Part shown: positions 50,501 to 64,000 of the stretch, piece by piece
Layout: every line of letters starts with the position of its first letter
Position numbering within the stretch: the first letter of the stretch is position 1
Assembly (NCBI GenBank): GCA_905182995.1
Contig: CAJJDP010000045.1
Coordinates: 67,483-131,482 of the forward strand
Direction: 5' to 3'
Source: Paramecium octaurelia
Lineage: Eukaryota; Ciliophora; Oligohymenophorea; Peniculida; Parameciidae
DNA: 64,000 nt
Notes under the pieces: generated by a model
What the model saw: only the letters and a program-made list of their open reading frames with translations
What the model was told of the DNA's origin: nothing
Database searches by the model: none
Program-made: the position numbers and the translations under genes

Positions 50501-53500
50501 ATCTTCATCAGTCTCTTAATTAAGCCTCTGTTGAAATTATGCAGTTCCACAATAGATTGTTTATTGGAGTTCAACAAAAAAGTAGCAATCCTTTTTGTCA
50601 ACATTTTTGCAATTAAGTTCTTGGCCTAAACTAGGATCATTGTATAAGATTCCTTATGGAGGATCTTGAATATCTCTCTTTAAACATTATTTTGCATATC
50701 CCTTGTAACTAGGATTTTATTAGTCGAAATAAGGATTGATTTGAGTGATTTCCTCTGAAGTAAATTCTCTACACAGTTCGCAAAATTGAGGGCATTGAGT
50801 GCATTTATCATTAATGACTGTTTTGATTGAATTTTGACATGTGACACATTTAACTTATTCATTTTCGATGATACAACTTTCACAGGGACATTTGGGATAG
50901 CATTTTCCATTCTGTTACATAAGACCATCAGCACACTTTAAACAAGTAACTTCATAGTCGTCAATAGTAGTAGAAAGCGCAAAGAGGTTAAAGTGATGCC
51001 ATTCTTGTTTGGACCTCATTTGATAACCAGGCAACAAATCTGATTTCCATCCATCCTTGAATATTTTATTCCCGAATTCGCATTCTACACAGTCAGGAGG
51101 ACATATGATGCAGTTTCCTTGCAGTTTGTGTGCATAATAAGGTTTAAAGCATTTAATGCAATATTCTTGAGTATAAACATAGTTTTGAATGCAGTATTAG
51201 CAGTATATATCTCGGCACACTTTTTGACCTATCTCTTTTTATTCTAATACAATAGGATTGTATGTTATTTTGTTGTCAATAACAGAATCTCCAAACATTA
51301 TGTAATAATCTTCAGTACCATCCTTAGTCAATTTTTCATGAAACCCTAATTCGAATGTGGGGTCATTGATTACTTTCTATTTCAAACTCAAAGGTAATGG
51401 CTTATTAGACTTACTTTCTATCTAATCGACTGTATAGCATCCATATTCTTGACCACACTTCATGAAATTAATATAATGTGGGTTACACTTTAAACACAGG
51501 TCTAAAGATGGATATGAGATGAAATTGGACTGTAAATCCATGCTTAATTTATAAGTTTAATAAACATTAGTCTCATTGGTTAAGGTCGAAAAAATTTCTT
51601 AGACTTGATATTTGCAATTAGGTTGGTTTTTAGGTAGACATTGAGTGTATTCAGCAGCAATAAAGTAATTCTAGTTATCAACACATTTCACGCATTGAAG
51701 GATATTGAGTATGTTTTAGTAAAAGCATATTTCACAAAAGGCTCCACACTATTGACATTGTTCTAAGGTAGAATTATAATAGTATCGATTAATACAACTT
51801 TTACAATAATATCCAGTAGAATTATACTTGCAATCAGGACAATAATTAGGACATTGATAACATTTAGATTCGAATAAAGTGTAGTTCTATTAACAAGTTG
51901 TGCACTGTTGATTATCATCACATAAATCACAATTGGGTGATAAATTAACACACTCCCCATTTAATGATGTATAACAATTCTTGCAGAGGATTTTAGAAAG
52001 CTAATTCATTGTATATTTTTCAATGAAATTGATGGTGCTGTTAGTCTACCCTAAGCAGCCAAAACAAGTTTCTAAGACTGGTTAATCCTAATTGCTATTG
52101 TAGATGATCAGAAAATATTCATAATCCTTTTGTTTCCTATCTCTTCTTATGAATACGTAAGTTGTTTAGTCGGTGAAAGGCATCAAGTAATCAATTTTAC
52201 AGATTGGATTTAAATACCAAGTGTTAGGATTGTAAATACAATCTATGCAATATAAACCATAAGGAGTGATTGCTCCAGGACAATTCAAACAATAAGAATT
52301 CCCCTTCATCTTCACCAAGAACTAGTTTCTTTAACAACCTGATGAGTCTCCAATTAATCCTTCTTGTATCGTTATCCCGCCCAAGACTGTATACTTATTT
52401 TAGCAAGTTGGTAAACCAACATCCAAGTAACTATTGATACATGGACAATAAGTGCCATTTTAGAGTCTTTTTGAGACTAGTTATGGTACGCAGTCTATGC
52501 AATCACTTTCGTTCGGTCCAAAACAAGTATTACAACTGTAGTGGCAATCTTATTGATAACTAATAATGAATACATCTATCAGGCTTATTATCATTTAATT
52601 GGCAATAGGAGAAGGTTAGATTACGAACTTCGCCGGAAAAAGACTTGATGAACTTATCTCCCCCGATGTTGAAATAATAAGTAACTTTTTCATAATGAAC
52701 TTGTGTCAAGTAATAGTTTAATATTTCTCTATATTTTCCTAAGTAGATGCTAAGTTAAATTTATGAATTCGGCAATCCTTCTTGATACACAAACCAATGC
52801 CATGAAGTTATGGCACTTTGAAGATGTGCACTTTTTTGTAAAATTGTGTCACTCTCCAAAGTTTGGTATTGTGTGTTGTTAGTTCCATCAATGTTGTGAT
52901 AAGTGGACACCTCAAACCCATTATCTTCATCTCGCATGGTACTTTAATAGTATTTCCAATATAGCGCCTTTTCTCCTTAATATTTGTCTCCATAATAGAT
53001 CTTTCTGAACGTTGCTCTAATAAATACGGTCTCAAGGGAACGGATCTTTATAGATTATAGAAATTTATCATACATCTGCTAATTCATTTAATTTAACCCA
53101 ACCGAATAATATGAATCGTTTATTAAAGAAAGTAACTTATTTGTTTAGAATATAGCCGCCGTTGTAGAAATTAGAAAGCACTGTAGTTTGAGCTGTGGCT
53201 GGACATGTATATATTTCACAGTTCGTATCTTCTAGGTTACTCAAAAATGTTGGGATGTCAGAATAAAAGCTTTATACGTCGGTTCTAAGGTCAAGGTCGC
53301 TTATCTCTCCTACGAAGGGGGTCAAATCAAGGTTTACATTAAACTTTTCATTCGAATACTAAAATAATACTTGTGATTATTACTTATAGATCACCTCCAA
53401 CTGTAAATGGTATAACTAAATTATGTTAGTTCTAGTATTCTCCTCCTCCTGCCATCTGCACGTTAATAGTATCTTAGTCTACGTATACAAATGTATTATA

Positions 53501-53958
53501 TGCTTTCTGTGATTTAGAATAACAAAAGTAAAAGAATACCCACTTGGACCCAACCAAGTCTTCCTTAAGTTCTAGTTCTCTCATTTCGAAGTACTAGTCG
53601 TTTTGTAAGATCAATTCGAAATATAAAACCTTGGCTTCTCTATCCTATTTGATATAGTAAATCAATGGGTATGAACCATCTAATAACTAGGCAAAAACAA
53701 AGTGGTTTATAACTTTTTTATTCAAACTGTCGTTTTCTTCGAATTGACTTTAGAATCTAGTCCAAACTCCTATTCCAAAGTCTGTAAATAACGTGGTAGA
53801 TAAATCTAAATTTACTGAGGCTGCTCCTGTATCTGGAGTAGTAATAAACTTAAAAACATCGCAGCTTGACTTGATAATTTGAAAACTAGTGTTTTTAAAA
53901 AGTTTTCTTACATCGTTGACAACAACAATATTTCATTCAAAGTTGTACAAAAGAACAT
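44576..53958 (-). CDS. Giant membrane protein: Cys-rich, beta-helix and multi-TM domains
   Basis: About 3100 codons in total. The N terminus, joined by a 26-nt intron (GTAAGAAAA...CACTAG), reads MFFCTTLNEILLLST, a signal-like segment. Then: a non-repetitive extracellular domain (about 53.9-52.8 kb); many Cys pairs (CxxC, GxC) in furin/GCC-like array (52.8-50.5 kb); a long run of Asn/Ile-rich strands of about 25 residues, e.g. NPNSISIKNFEISDSKLNNI, like parallel beta-helix (pectin-lyase-like) repeats (50.5-46.6 kb); a second Cys cluster (CAYVGALCEQC); at least six hydrophobic helices (46.0-44.9 kb, e.g. IYFRMIWALIMPILYIFTFL); and a basic cytoplasmic tail ending DDRRQSP-TGA. This architecture is typical of large ciliate surface proteins. 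Internal introns were not all traced. A sensing or adhesion role is only inferred. Confidence 0.75.
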
Positions 53959-54372
53959 TAAATTAAATTAATTATGTATTATAATCGAGATATAGTTTTT
54001 TTTAATTTTCTAACATTCAGCTTAATTCTTAACTGAATCTAAATGCTTTGAATCAACTGATAACTACAATTTCCATATTCTTAAAATTAACACGACTTAA
54101 AAATTACTTGTTAAATTCTGAATCTTACTTTAGTCATCAGCAATAAAAAACAGATTCGAATTAAACAAAAACTAAATTATTATAAAATACCAAGTAATAT
54201 AATTCCTTATCATAACTCGTAATAATAAAGAAAAATGATTGAGGATGCATAAATCTCACATTTAAGTTGTATTATATTGATTTGTAAAGGAGAAAATAGA
54301 TGATATAATTATTGTAATTACAAGATATTTTAAATATATATATAAAATATAATATAACATAATATAATAAAA
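53959..54372. promoter_or_regulatory. AT-rich divergent intergenic region
   Basis: About 414 bp between the start codons of the giant membrane protein (minus) and the coiled-coil gene (plus), very AT-rich. It must carry promoters for both. No element could be recognised. Confidence 0.4.
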
Positions 54373-55385
54373 ATGAATAATAATGTCGTTGTTTTTAGCA
54401 GGGCTAATCAGAATGATGAAAGCGAAACTTCCTCTGCTTTGCCTGATTAGATGGAGTCTCAAGTGGAGTATTTGAAGACGAAATTGAAATTATGCACCTA
54501 AACTTTAAAGAGTAGCTTGTTCAATTAGATTTTATAGCTTAGGAGGCTTAGATGAGGTAATTACGATAAGAGAATGAGAAGTTAAGATAACTGAATGCAG
54601 ATTACGTGAATTAGATGAATCAAATGGCATCAGACAAATACCAAAAGATTGAGAAAATAGTTGTCACTCAATAATTTTTTGAATAGAAGAATATCGATAA
54701 GCAATTGAAGGATTTTATAAGAAAGATGACAACTAATTTTGGCGGTCTTGAAAAGAGCCACATCAAATTGATTGATCATTGCAAAGTGATGGAACATGAT
54801 TTGAATTATTATAAGTAACGAGTAGTGGATGCAGAGGAGATTATAGAGAATCTGAGAAGTGTTGGCAAGACTAGCGTTGCAGAACTAATGGATGAATTGA
54901 AAGGACTCTAGAATCAAGTGGATGATCTAACAAACCAATTGCAAAAATCTCAATTTGATTTGGCTGTGAAATAAGGGGAATTGGAGAGGAAACAATAAGA
55001 ATTGGATGATTAAGTGGCAGAATGCGAGTCATTGTTGCATGAACTAGATGATATAAAGACAAAGCAAAACAGGATTCTGAGTGATAATATAGAGTAGTAG
55101 AATAAAGATGCCAAGATGGTAATGAGGTAGATATAACTTTTAGATTTATTAATTGAAATTGAAGAGTGACTTTCTGGAACATGAACGTAGATTGGCATAT
55201 TAGGATGCTCAATGTGCAAATTAGGAGAAGAATAGTATGTTGGCGTAAGGAATGATTTTAAATTTAGTAAGCAATAAAACATAGAGACAGAATTGGAAAT
55301 GTTGAGAACCACAACAGACAATTTCTTAAAGAAAAATAAACACATCTTTAATTTGGCTGGACTGCCTAAAGTGCAGTTCAAATGA
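54373..55385 (+). CDS. Coiled-coil protein with three introns
   Basis: It starts MNNNVVVFSRANQNDESETS and ends AGLPKVQFK-TGA. Three introns restore one continuous frame: 26 nt (GTAGCTTGT...TTATAG), 25 nt (GTAATGAGG...TTTTAG) and 23 nt (GTAAGGAAT...ATTTAG). The protein is an alpha-helical coiled coil of about 310 residues (for instance MDELKGLQNQVDDLTNQLQK). A conserved-looking central piece reads MTTNFGGLEKSHIKLIDHCK. No family recognised; a ciliary or cytoskeletal role is only suggested by composition. Its stop is 7 bp from the stop of the convergent WD40 gene. Confidence 0.8.
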
Positions 55386-55392
55386 TTAAATA

Positions 55393-58300
55393 TCATTATG
55401 TATTATTGACATCAACCTTCTGTATCTTCCACACCATGATGCACTTGTCTTGTTCTGAGGTTGTAACCAAAGTTTCCTTGTCTGGACTGGCCACACATTG
55501 ATTGATGTACATCATATGATCAGTATATATACGCATGTATCCTTATCCAGAAGTACAGGGATAATTGAAAATTCGTATGGTTCCCATATTGTCAGTAACC
55601 TTGAATAAGATGTAATAATTACAGCCATGGACTTTTCTCCAATCAGAGTAATCTTACGAATTTTATTGTCATCAGTATAACAAGAATGCACTCCCTTGGC
55701 CTTTTCAGCTAATTTGATTCCATCACTACACCATTCCAAATCAAATTCCATATGCATGCTGTTTATACGTTTCTATTGATCTAGGTCTATAAGGGCAGTC
55801 TCATCCAAGACGTCTTTATAGAAGAGATAGAAATTATCAGTGGAGAAATCCAAGTATTCTACACTTGTATTAAGATTGTCAATGCTGCAAAGTAATCTAA
55901 AATTGTTTTCTTCGTTTTCAACATCATATATTTCGATTTTAGCATTCTGTTCTTGATTTCTTGCAAGAGCCAAAGCAAGCATTTTCTCATCTACACTCAA
56001 TTTCATATCTGAGATGGCTGATTTCTGTTTTAAAGAATAATTAGTATTCACACTATAATCATGATCATTCAACACTATAACTTCTTGTTCAAAAGCTATA
56101 AAGATTTTAGGTGATAATTTGCACACTATCAAATTCAAAGTGGCCTTTTCAAATGCATAAGAATATGTGCGTTTCAGTTTCCTCAAATTCCAGACTGCAA
56201 ACAATCCCTTTTAAGTAATTGAATACAATTTCTGAGCATTACCAGAAAAAGCTACAACTTTTGGTTGATCATGATCAGTACAATTGATTCTTAATTTAAC
56301 CATGTCCTTCTGTATTTTTGTCAAGGCTAAATTAAATCAAGATGTTTACATTTCAAATCTGCCTCATTGGGTCTTACCAACTCATAAATGTCCCCACTTC
56401 TTGTTCCTGCCAATATATAGTTCTATCCAATACATACTGATTGAATATGAAGATTTGGATTCAACCCAGTCTTCTGTAATTATTCATTAGCAATACTATA
56501 CTCATAGATCTTTTCGACCACATAAGAATACTCAGACTTACTCAAAGACCATAGAATGACACGTCCATCCATTCCTCCAGATACAAACATCGAAGAATCC
56601 TTGCTTGTGTATAAACAGAAGATGGGTTGATCTGGATGAGCCTTTTATTTCTTATTGATCTTTTTGTCATCCCAAACATAAATGAATCCATCCTCTCCTG
56701 CTGTAATTATTGCATCCTATACAAATATCACAGTTAAGAATGTAATTCTTAAACCATCTTCTTAATCATTATCTTAGGCTCCTTCTTATTCATCATTCTG
56801 ATTCTCCACCAATTCTACTAAATCTTTTGGATTCTCAATCTCCATAGCCTAAAATGTTAATTAACCTCCTGCAAATTACCAACAAGACATGTGCTACACT
56901 CCACAAGTCACAAATCTAAAGACACTATTAGGGTAGAACTCCAAATCCTTAATCTTGTAAGGTATTGAATATGAGTAAGTGACTACTCCCAACACTTAGT
57001 GATTCTCAGAGTCAATCAACAGTATTTCTTGTCTATATTCCTGAGTGATTGCATTACAAATAAGATGTCTGTTGTCATAGGCAAATTTGATATTCATAAT
57101 CATCCCCACATTGTTGATGACAATATTCTTAACACAAGTTCTTGAACATATATCCCAAATCAGCAGTTTGGCCTTCAATTCAATGGTACCAGCACACAGT
57201 AATTTCTTGTCTTGACTCAAAGTAATGCATGAGATCTCAGGTGACGACGACGTATCTGATTGATCTAACTTAATGAATTATTGAAACACTGAGTGGTTTT
57301 CTGATTGTAATTATGCTATATTGTATTTTTTGAATTGAGATGCAATCTTGTCATCCTATTCATCCTCATCATCCAAACTAGCAATCACCAAATTGCATCC
57401 TGCCACATAAATCAGTCTTTCATCATAATCGTAAAATAGATTGTTCCTTCTTGTAAATGCTCTTCTCCCTATGATACTCTGCAATTTGAGTTCCACTTCA
57501 GGTAACTTAGTGTCATCCACATTCTTGACCTTATCCGATATCCCCTTACGCAAGGGTAGCAATTCTGAGAACAAACTTTTGAATTTCTCCTTCTCTTGCA
57601 CTTCCTAAAACAGATCAGCTTGTTTCTTATCGTAAATCAAATAATCCAAATCCCAATTTTATTGTTCTTCTGTTAATTTCCATTTCATAATGCATTCATC
57701 CAATATGCCTGTAGTATACAGATATTGAGCATTCTGATGAGTCTCTATCTGATTCACAAATGAAACATGAGCAGAATATGACTTAGCCAAACACTTCTAT
57801 TTTTTACTGATTTCTGTGATAAAATCCTTATCATAGTAGAGACACGAGGATTTGACCAAATGCAAATCTCCGTTGGTACTTCCACATATTAAAAATGGAG
57901 TTAGATCAACCATTACTGACATCATTGGATTAATGAGGGTCTCATTGGTCAAATTGGTCTCCTGTTCTTACCCTTACTTCGGATCGCCAATCAAGGAGTC
58001 ATAAAATTGATACTAAGAATGCAGACTATTTGGGAAGTTCAATTTCTTCCATTGAATGTTCTTGATGGTCTCCCAATTTTTGACTGATGTGTTTGAATTC
58101 AGATCCCATATTACATACACACCTTGTGGATCGTTGTTGATTCTAGTTTACTGGTTGTTTATCAATTGATAATAGATTATCAGGTAATTGCCATCCTAAC
58201 TGAATGTCATGAAGTATGCAGCCACTCCATAAGTGTCATTGTCACTCTAATACGATTCATTTAGTTGAGGACAACGAATGTCAGTATATTTCAAATATAG

Positions 58301-61300
58301 ATTCTTGTCAGTTGCTCTATACTTGGATGTACGATGAGAACCCCTATTAACCCACACTGATATGAAAGAGCCCTCCTTTTCCAACTTAGAATCAAAGACG
58401 TCCTTCTAACTACGAGCATTATCATACGAGATGGCAAGCATGTCCCCCTTCTGTGAAAACTCTATATTCAAAACAGCCGTCTTGTTGTCCTTATCTTTGA
58501 TGTTCATGATGATGTCCAAGGTGGGCAACAAGTAACGCTCACTCACTTTGCCAATGGCATTCTTTTGGATCTTGGAGTCCATAATCACAACCATGGAATT
58601 CTGGAAACCAATCACTAGCAAATCTCCATCGGGGGACAATCGTATCGCCGTAGGAGTCATACCCATATTCTTGACTAACAACAATGAATTGTTCTCAGTA
58701 TCCCAGAGTATTAGTTTCTGATCCTCTCCCATGGATACCATAATTGGTTAGGTGGGATGCAGAGTGATGAACATCTTCTTATTGAAGAAATCTATTTGTT
58801 GTTTGCTATCAAATATTTATGATTGATGCGATCTCATGTATATGGAATAGTTGAATTTCAAAGTTTCTGTCGTAGTGTAGGGTTGTCTCTACTATTGTTC
58901 TGACCCACTGGAATCATGGGAATTGCTATGTTCATCATCAGAGTGGCTTTCTTGTTTTTTGATTTGTTATAACTTCAAGCCTTAAAACTCTACTTGAAAT
59001 GCAGCTTCCAAAATATCACCATTCCTGGTTCCAACCAACATCACAGATAAATTATGCGACTCTTCCACTTCCTCCTCATTCAGATGTCTCTTTGGAACCC
59101 TACAAGAGAATATGTCAATTGATTGAGCAGATAAATTCTACATAGGAGATATAGATGTCATACCCTAATTGCAGGAGTACCATCCTAAAAGAATCCAGTC
59201 TTACGGATGTTGAACTCATTGATCAAATTAAATTTGGTATCCCATATTTTGATGTACTCATCCTCTCCACAAGTGATGATGACGACCTTATCTCCCAGTA
59301 TTTCAGATATCTTCAAACAATTGATCATCTTTTGATGTGCTCTAAATAAATATGGCTATATTAGATACCTCTCTTTCACAACTATGTATTTGCCACAAGC
59401 AACCAAGGCCAAATCTCCGAAGTTGTTACCCACAATGATGTCGCTTTCTATTTTATCACCTAAGAGATAGGAGATGTAACTTAGACAAGTGATAAAACAA
59501 CCATTAGTATACTTGACTTCATCTGACAATATCACTTAACTCCTAATCAGGTTTCTCCCCTGTAATGACCATATGGTGATATTCTGGTATCCACAAGTAG
59601 CAAACTCATATCGATTGTACGGGTTGAACATGACACAGCAGATGGGGAATGTCCCTGAATTTCGAAAGGCTATAATGGTTTCATTCTTCCAAGATGTCAC
59701 TTAGATTGAATAGGTTTCGTCTATGCCGATACTCACAATAAATAATGAATCTCTGGAGAACACTAAGTCATAGATACCATTCTTATGGTTTGTTCTGATG
59801 ATCTTGACAGGTTCAGTGTTGAATACATTCCAAACGTGAATGCAAGGTCTAGGTGCACATTCACCTGTGGCCACAAAACACTTTAATGGATGAATGGCTA
59901 GACAGGTGATTTTGAATCTGTGTCCCTCATAGAATTTCTGTTGATTGTTCAATGGGTTATAGACAACTGCTATTCTGGAAGTGATGTAGACGAAGTGTCT
60001 TTAGCAATCATTATGAGAATCATCATAAGGCAACAAGGCTTATTTAGCAAAGAGCATTTCCTTTTGGAATTGGACAGGTAAAATGATGCTCTATTGATTC
60101 ATTTACTCCATTCTCTTTCGTTATTCTGACTTCAGATCTTATTATTGTTATCCTCCTCTCTTCTTCTTCTCTTGTTTATTATAGAAGTGCACATAAAATA
60201 GAGTTCTCCTTTTGTCGTAAGCCAAGAATCCATAGATGTAATCAAGAGTCAAAGACAAGGGAGGAGCACGTTTCATGACATGTTGTTTTTTATCGAAGGG
60301 TGGAATCAGTTCTTGGAGTAATCCATTTAGCATCTTTTGATTGGTTGCTCGGAATTGAACGAAATTGTCTCTAAATTTGTCAGAGATATTGTTGAGGAAA
60401 AAGCAATAATCCTTTTCTCTTTTGAAGATTTCGTCTATGGTTTAATTGAAGTCCTATTTATTGGAAGCCATGGAGAAATTATTGAGTCCAGGTTTGTTGA
60501 TTTATTATTTGTCGTCTTGTTGGAATGGCTTAGAGAAATCAGCTAAATCATTGATGAAATCGATCTTCCATTCGATCAATGTGTTATCATTAGTACCTAC
60601 AGTGTAGAAGACATCTTAGGTTTTAGTCATTTGTAATCTACTCACATTGCTAGCATGTCCTCTCAAGAATCCACCACAATTAGTTTCCAACTATTCTCGA
60701 TCTCTCCAAAAGTATACATATCCTCCCTCTCCTGCAGCCAAGAATATCTTCACATCACCTCCAATCAAGAGAGGCAAAAATTGTTCCTTCTTAGAATTTT
60801 GATTGCCACTCGAAGTCAGAGGATATTGCAATACCCAAGTAGTTGAATTCAACTTCTCATTTTCCGAAGACAACAATTTTGATTTCATATCAGGCAATTC
60901 AATTTTGTATTGATTCTTGTTTGTAGTTCCCACAATAAAGACTTTGCAATCATCAACGAAATCCAAACAAATGGGCAATTCCCCTTCGAAATGAATCTTC
61001 TTTGGTGCAGTCTAAAAGTATGATGTGTTATTCAAAAAGAACACATAGACAAATGCATCCTAAACTGCACAGACCAAACAAGAAGTATCTGATGAGAATT
61101 TCAAATCATTCACTTAATGTTTAAAATCATACCATCTTGGTGTCTCTTCCCAATCCAATCTCAAATACACTTTACCTGACACTGTTCCTAATGCAAACAC
61201 TGCTCCTCCATCCTCAAAATTGATGCAATCCATTGATGATACCTGATCCCCAATAGTCCACACATCCACAATCTCATGTGTCTCCAATGAAAATCCATAC

Positions 61301-63370
61301 ACTGTTTATTGTGATCCTGCACAAAACACCAACTTGTCATCACTATCCGGTCTCTCCAATATACACAAAGCCTACAATGTTCCACTCAATTGAACTATAT
61401 AATTTATTCTATTCGCTTTTAATTTATTGCCAAATTGATTGCTAGTGTGTTCTTGTTTCTATTATAGAAAGATCTCCACTACATCGCCTTCCGTCGAAGA
61501 CACCAATAATTTATCTCCTGCTACCACTATATCACTTATAACATAACTAAACAGCTTGAAATTTAAGGCTGTTAGATCTATATTCTTTACATTGTTCTTG
61601 AACTTAAAATCCCACAAATGAATGGTACTAGCATCAGTTCCAATGATTATTCCATACTGATAACTAGTTATACAGACTATCTAATCCTTATAAGATGTCA
61701 TCTATTCCATGGTTTCAAAGCTCTCCCACAAAATCACTGATCCATCCTGATGTCCTGATATTATCACTATCGCCTCTTCTGAATCATCTTAATAAGATTT
61801 TAGATTAGGTTCCTTGGCTATAATGCTTAATGCTGTTGCACAAGTTAAAGGCGATGATAAGTTATACTATTCCAAATAGATCTCCTTAGTCAAAAAATGA
61901 CCATCATAATATTAAAATTGGATTATCTGCTGAATTGTACAAACCACAAATGAGTTTTCGTATTTCTTGAATGGATTTGGCTAACTTTACTAGCTAGTTT
62001 ATTATTATCTTTGTTGGATACTACCCCCAAATGACCCTACAAAATTTTTGATGGTCAATAAATCTACTGCAAAGTCATTCACTTAAGTCGATAGAACCAA
62101 AGAGAAATCCTTGATGTTATAAATCAAAATAGGAGATGCAGCTCTTATTCCACATGATGCTAACAATTCATCATTGCCAAAAAAAGTCAATAAATGCACA
62201 CCCTTCTAATGAACACCCTTTATCACTCCTATGTTGTGCAATGTATTATTATCCCAAATGTGAATGGCTGGTTACTCTGCATACTCTCCACTTGCCATCA
62301 AACTCAAATTGTTGGCTACTGCTACACTTATCACTTCACTTTCGTGCTCTAAATAATGACGTTGCTCGTTTATTTTCGGATAATACACAATTATTATACA
62401 AGCTGTAAAAAATACCATCTTCTCATTCAAAGCTTTATCTGTATTCGATTGCACCTTTATATAAAGCAAGGGTCGTTTCACATCCTTCCCCCGAAATCCA
62501 TAGACCCAATTCATTTTTGCATAAACATCTTTCTAAAACACTTGCGGCTAGGGAGCATAAACCTTCTTTGCCAAACTACTTATCCATTAGATTTTTGAAT
62601 GATATGCCTTTGACGATAATATGGATCTAGAATACTTCCTTATTCTTACCCAAGATTCCTCTGATCAAAGTAGGGACGCTTGGAGTCTGGCAATAAGAGT
62701 TTCTTTCTAAACTCCTTGTTCGATACCTATCTGAGGACATCGATTTTCTGACTCAGTTATTCCGCTTATGCTGTAACCTTCAATTCAGGAGCCTCCTTTT
62801 TTATCAATTATAGGAATTGTCTTATCTCCTCAGTCTTCACACACCATTTCAAAAACTGGCTTATGTTTACTCTTTGATTGTCCGAAAAAAAATTGCTTAA
62901 GAAATCCGAGATTTCTTCCTCATTTACTTCATTATTTATCTGCATTATTTTGAATGTGGCATTTGCACATGACAACAACATAAAATCCAAATCAATCTTA
63001 AGTTATCACATATATTCTTACTAAACTCAAGGAATTCAATTCATTGAAATCAAATAGATCAAATAAAAATCGCGCCTTTTCCTCGAAATTACTCTCTGCA
63101 AAAATTATTAAACCTGAAAATAATTCCAAAGCGTTGATCAATCTACACATATTCTTAACTATAATACCCGTTGTTGTCTGTATCCCATATCTAAAACATT
63201 GTTTCATTGCTTCCGAATATCTATTCGAACTCTGTCAAATCTATACTAAAGGTATCGCAAACAGATTGAAAAGACCCATGATACTCACGTAATTTTGATA
63301 TTGAATTATTAAGTAATGGATTTGATTGGGGAGGTTATGCATTTTGTAAATGCCCTAAAAACTATCCCAT
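55393..63370 (-). CDS. EML-like giant WD40 protein with N-terminal EF-hands
   Basis: The N terminus reads MGQFLGHLQNAQPPQ, with Gly2 in a possible myristoylation context. Two EF-hand-like loops follow: WDTDNNGLINALELFSG (Asp-x-Asp-x-Asn-Gly, canonical) and LFDLFDFNELNSLSL (degenerate). The first depends on a 25-nt intron at 63143-63167. Then come at least three blocks, each opening with a HELP-like segment: NWVYGFRGKDVKRPLLYI (about 62.5 kb), LDYIYGFLAYDKRRTLFYVH (about 60.2 kb) and IIGRRAFTRRNNLFYDYDER (about 57.5 kb), followed by WD40 repeats such as HRFKITCLAIHPLKCFVATG. HELP-WD40 tandem order is that of EMAP-like microtubule proteins (EML5/6 with several blocks). The end is VWKIQKVDVNNTQ-TGA. 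About 2600 residues. A calcium-regulated microtubule role is an inference. Confidence 0.85.
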
Positions 63371-64000
63371 TTTTGTATTAATTATTAATATATCAATTAT
63401 TATAATTATACCCAAATCACTTCCTTTTGTTGGACCATTGTAAACTATACACCAATAAACACAATTTCTATGGGAAAACCTGATTGAGAATAGAAGAAAC
63501 AAATCTAATATTATTAGAAGGATTTAGGTGTCTAAAATGGTTATTTTTTAAAATTATAAAATGAATTAAATTATGAAAATAATATAATAAAAGAGATTTA
63601 GTACTAAAATAGTTAATATAAAAGAATGAATAACAATCTTAAGTTTAAATAGTAGTTTTGAAAATAAAATTATAATATTATAGAGTCAGATTTAAAAGTT
63701 GTCAGTTTTAATTATAAATTTTGGGAGTGATTTACATCTATATCTATATATCTAATCTAGAGGAATCTCATTAGATTTTGATCCTGGTTGGTAGTTTTTT
63801 AGCTTTGCTTAATTACAAATTATAAATAAAACATTTTTATATCATTCAAATAAATGATATTGAATCACCTGGACCAAAGAGAATGGCAACTGGATATAAT
63901 TTCTTAGATGGGTCAATATGTTTCATTGTGTATTTCTCATTCTTATTGGATTCCTTAAAGAATGTAAATGATTATGATTGAGCATCATAGTAACAAACAA
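63371..64000. other. AT-rich intergenic region to window end
   Basis: About 630 bp upstream of the WD40 gene, with no protein-like frame on either strand. It would contain that gene's promoter. Confidence 0.4.

Overview
The window is nuclear DNA from a ciliate, most likely Paramecium or a close relative. Protein-like reading frames run for hundreds of codons only when TAA and TAG are read as glutamine and TGA alone as stop. Many frames are interrupted by introns of 18-31 nt of the form GTA...TAG, and both strands are densely packed with genes separated by AT-rich gaps that can be shorter than 20 bp. No telomere repeat, tRNA or rRNA was recognised. Coordinates below were worked out by hand with this code. 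Intron lists are incomplete for the longest genes.

Layout. 1-12.9 kb: the 3' part of a ciliate membrane protein, a small ORF, a coiled-coil protein, a DHHC palmitoyltransferase, a divergent small-GTPase-like protein sharing a 16-bp gap with a THUMP-domain tRNA-modification protein, a TPR protein, a B-box-like protein, two tandem paralogous multi-pass membrane proteins, and a LIN54/tesmin-type CXC protein. 13-28 kb: coiled-coil proteins, a single-span basic protein, a secreted Cys-containing repeat protein, an AGC-type protein kinase, a full-length relative of the first membrane protein, a zinc-finger membrane protein, a UMP-CMP kinase and a long coiled-coil protein. 28.6-43.1 kb: an accessory region holding two related secreted repeat proteins (SERKS/KREEG modules with a GPI-like tail) that flank a decayed LINE retrotransposon. 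44.5-54 kb: one giant membrane protein (Cys-rich, beta-helix, multi-TM). 54.4-63.4 kb: a coiled-coil protein and a very large EF-hand plus WD40 (EML-like) protein.

Assembly caution. Four single Ns (24672, 35757, 38813, 41273) are each followed by a near-verbatim repeat of upstream sequence (about 1.4, 1.5, 2.5 and 1.5 kb). These look like contig ends that overlap but were never merged, so the apparent tandem duplications there, including second copies of the UMP-CMP kinase, the LINE and the repeat-protein 3' end, are probably artefacts.

Functionally the window is a mixture of housekeeping genes (pyrimidine nucleotide kinase, tRNA acetylation adaptor), membrane and lipid-modification genes, and probable cytoskeletal or ciliary genes (EML-like WD40, coiled coils). 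There are no operons; neighbours seem functionally unrelated. The most unusual content is the secreted modular repeat family and its LINE-containing neighbourhood.
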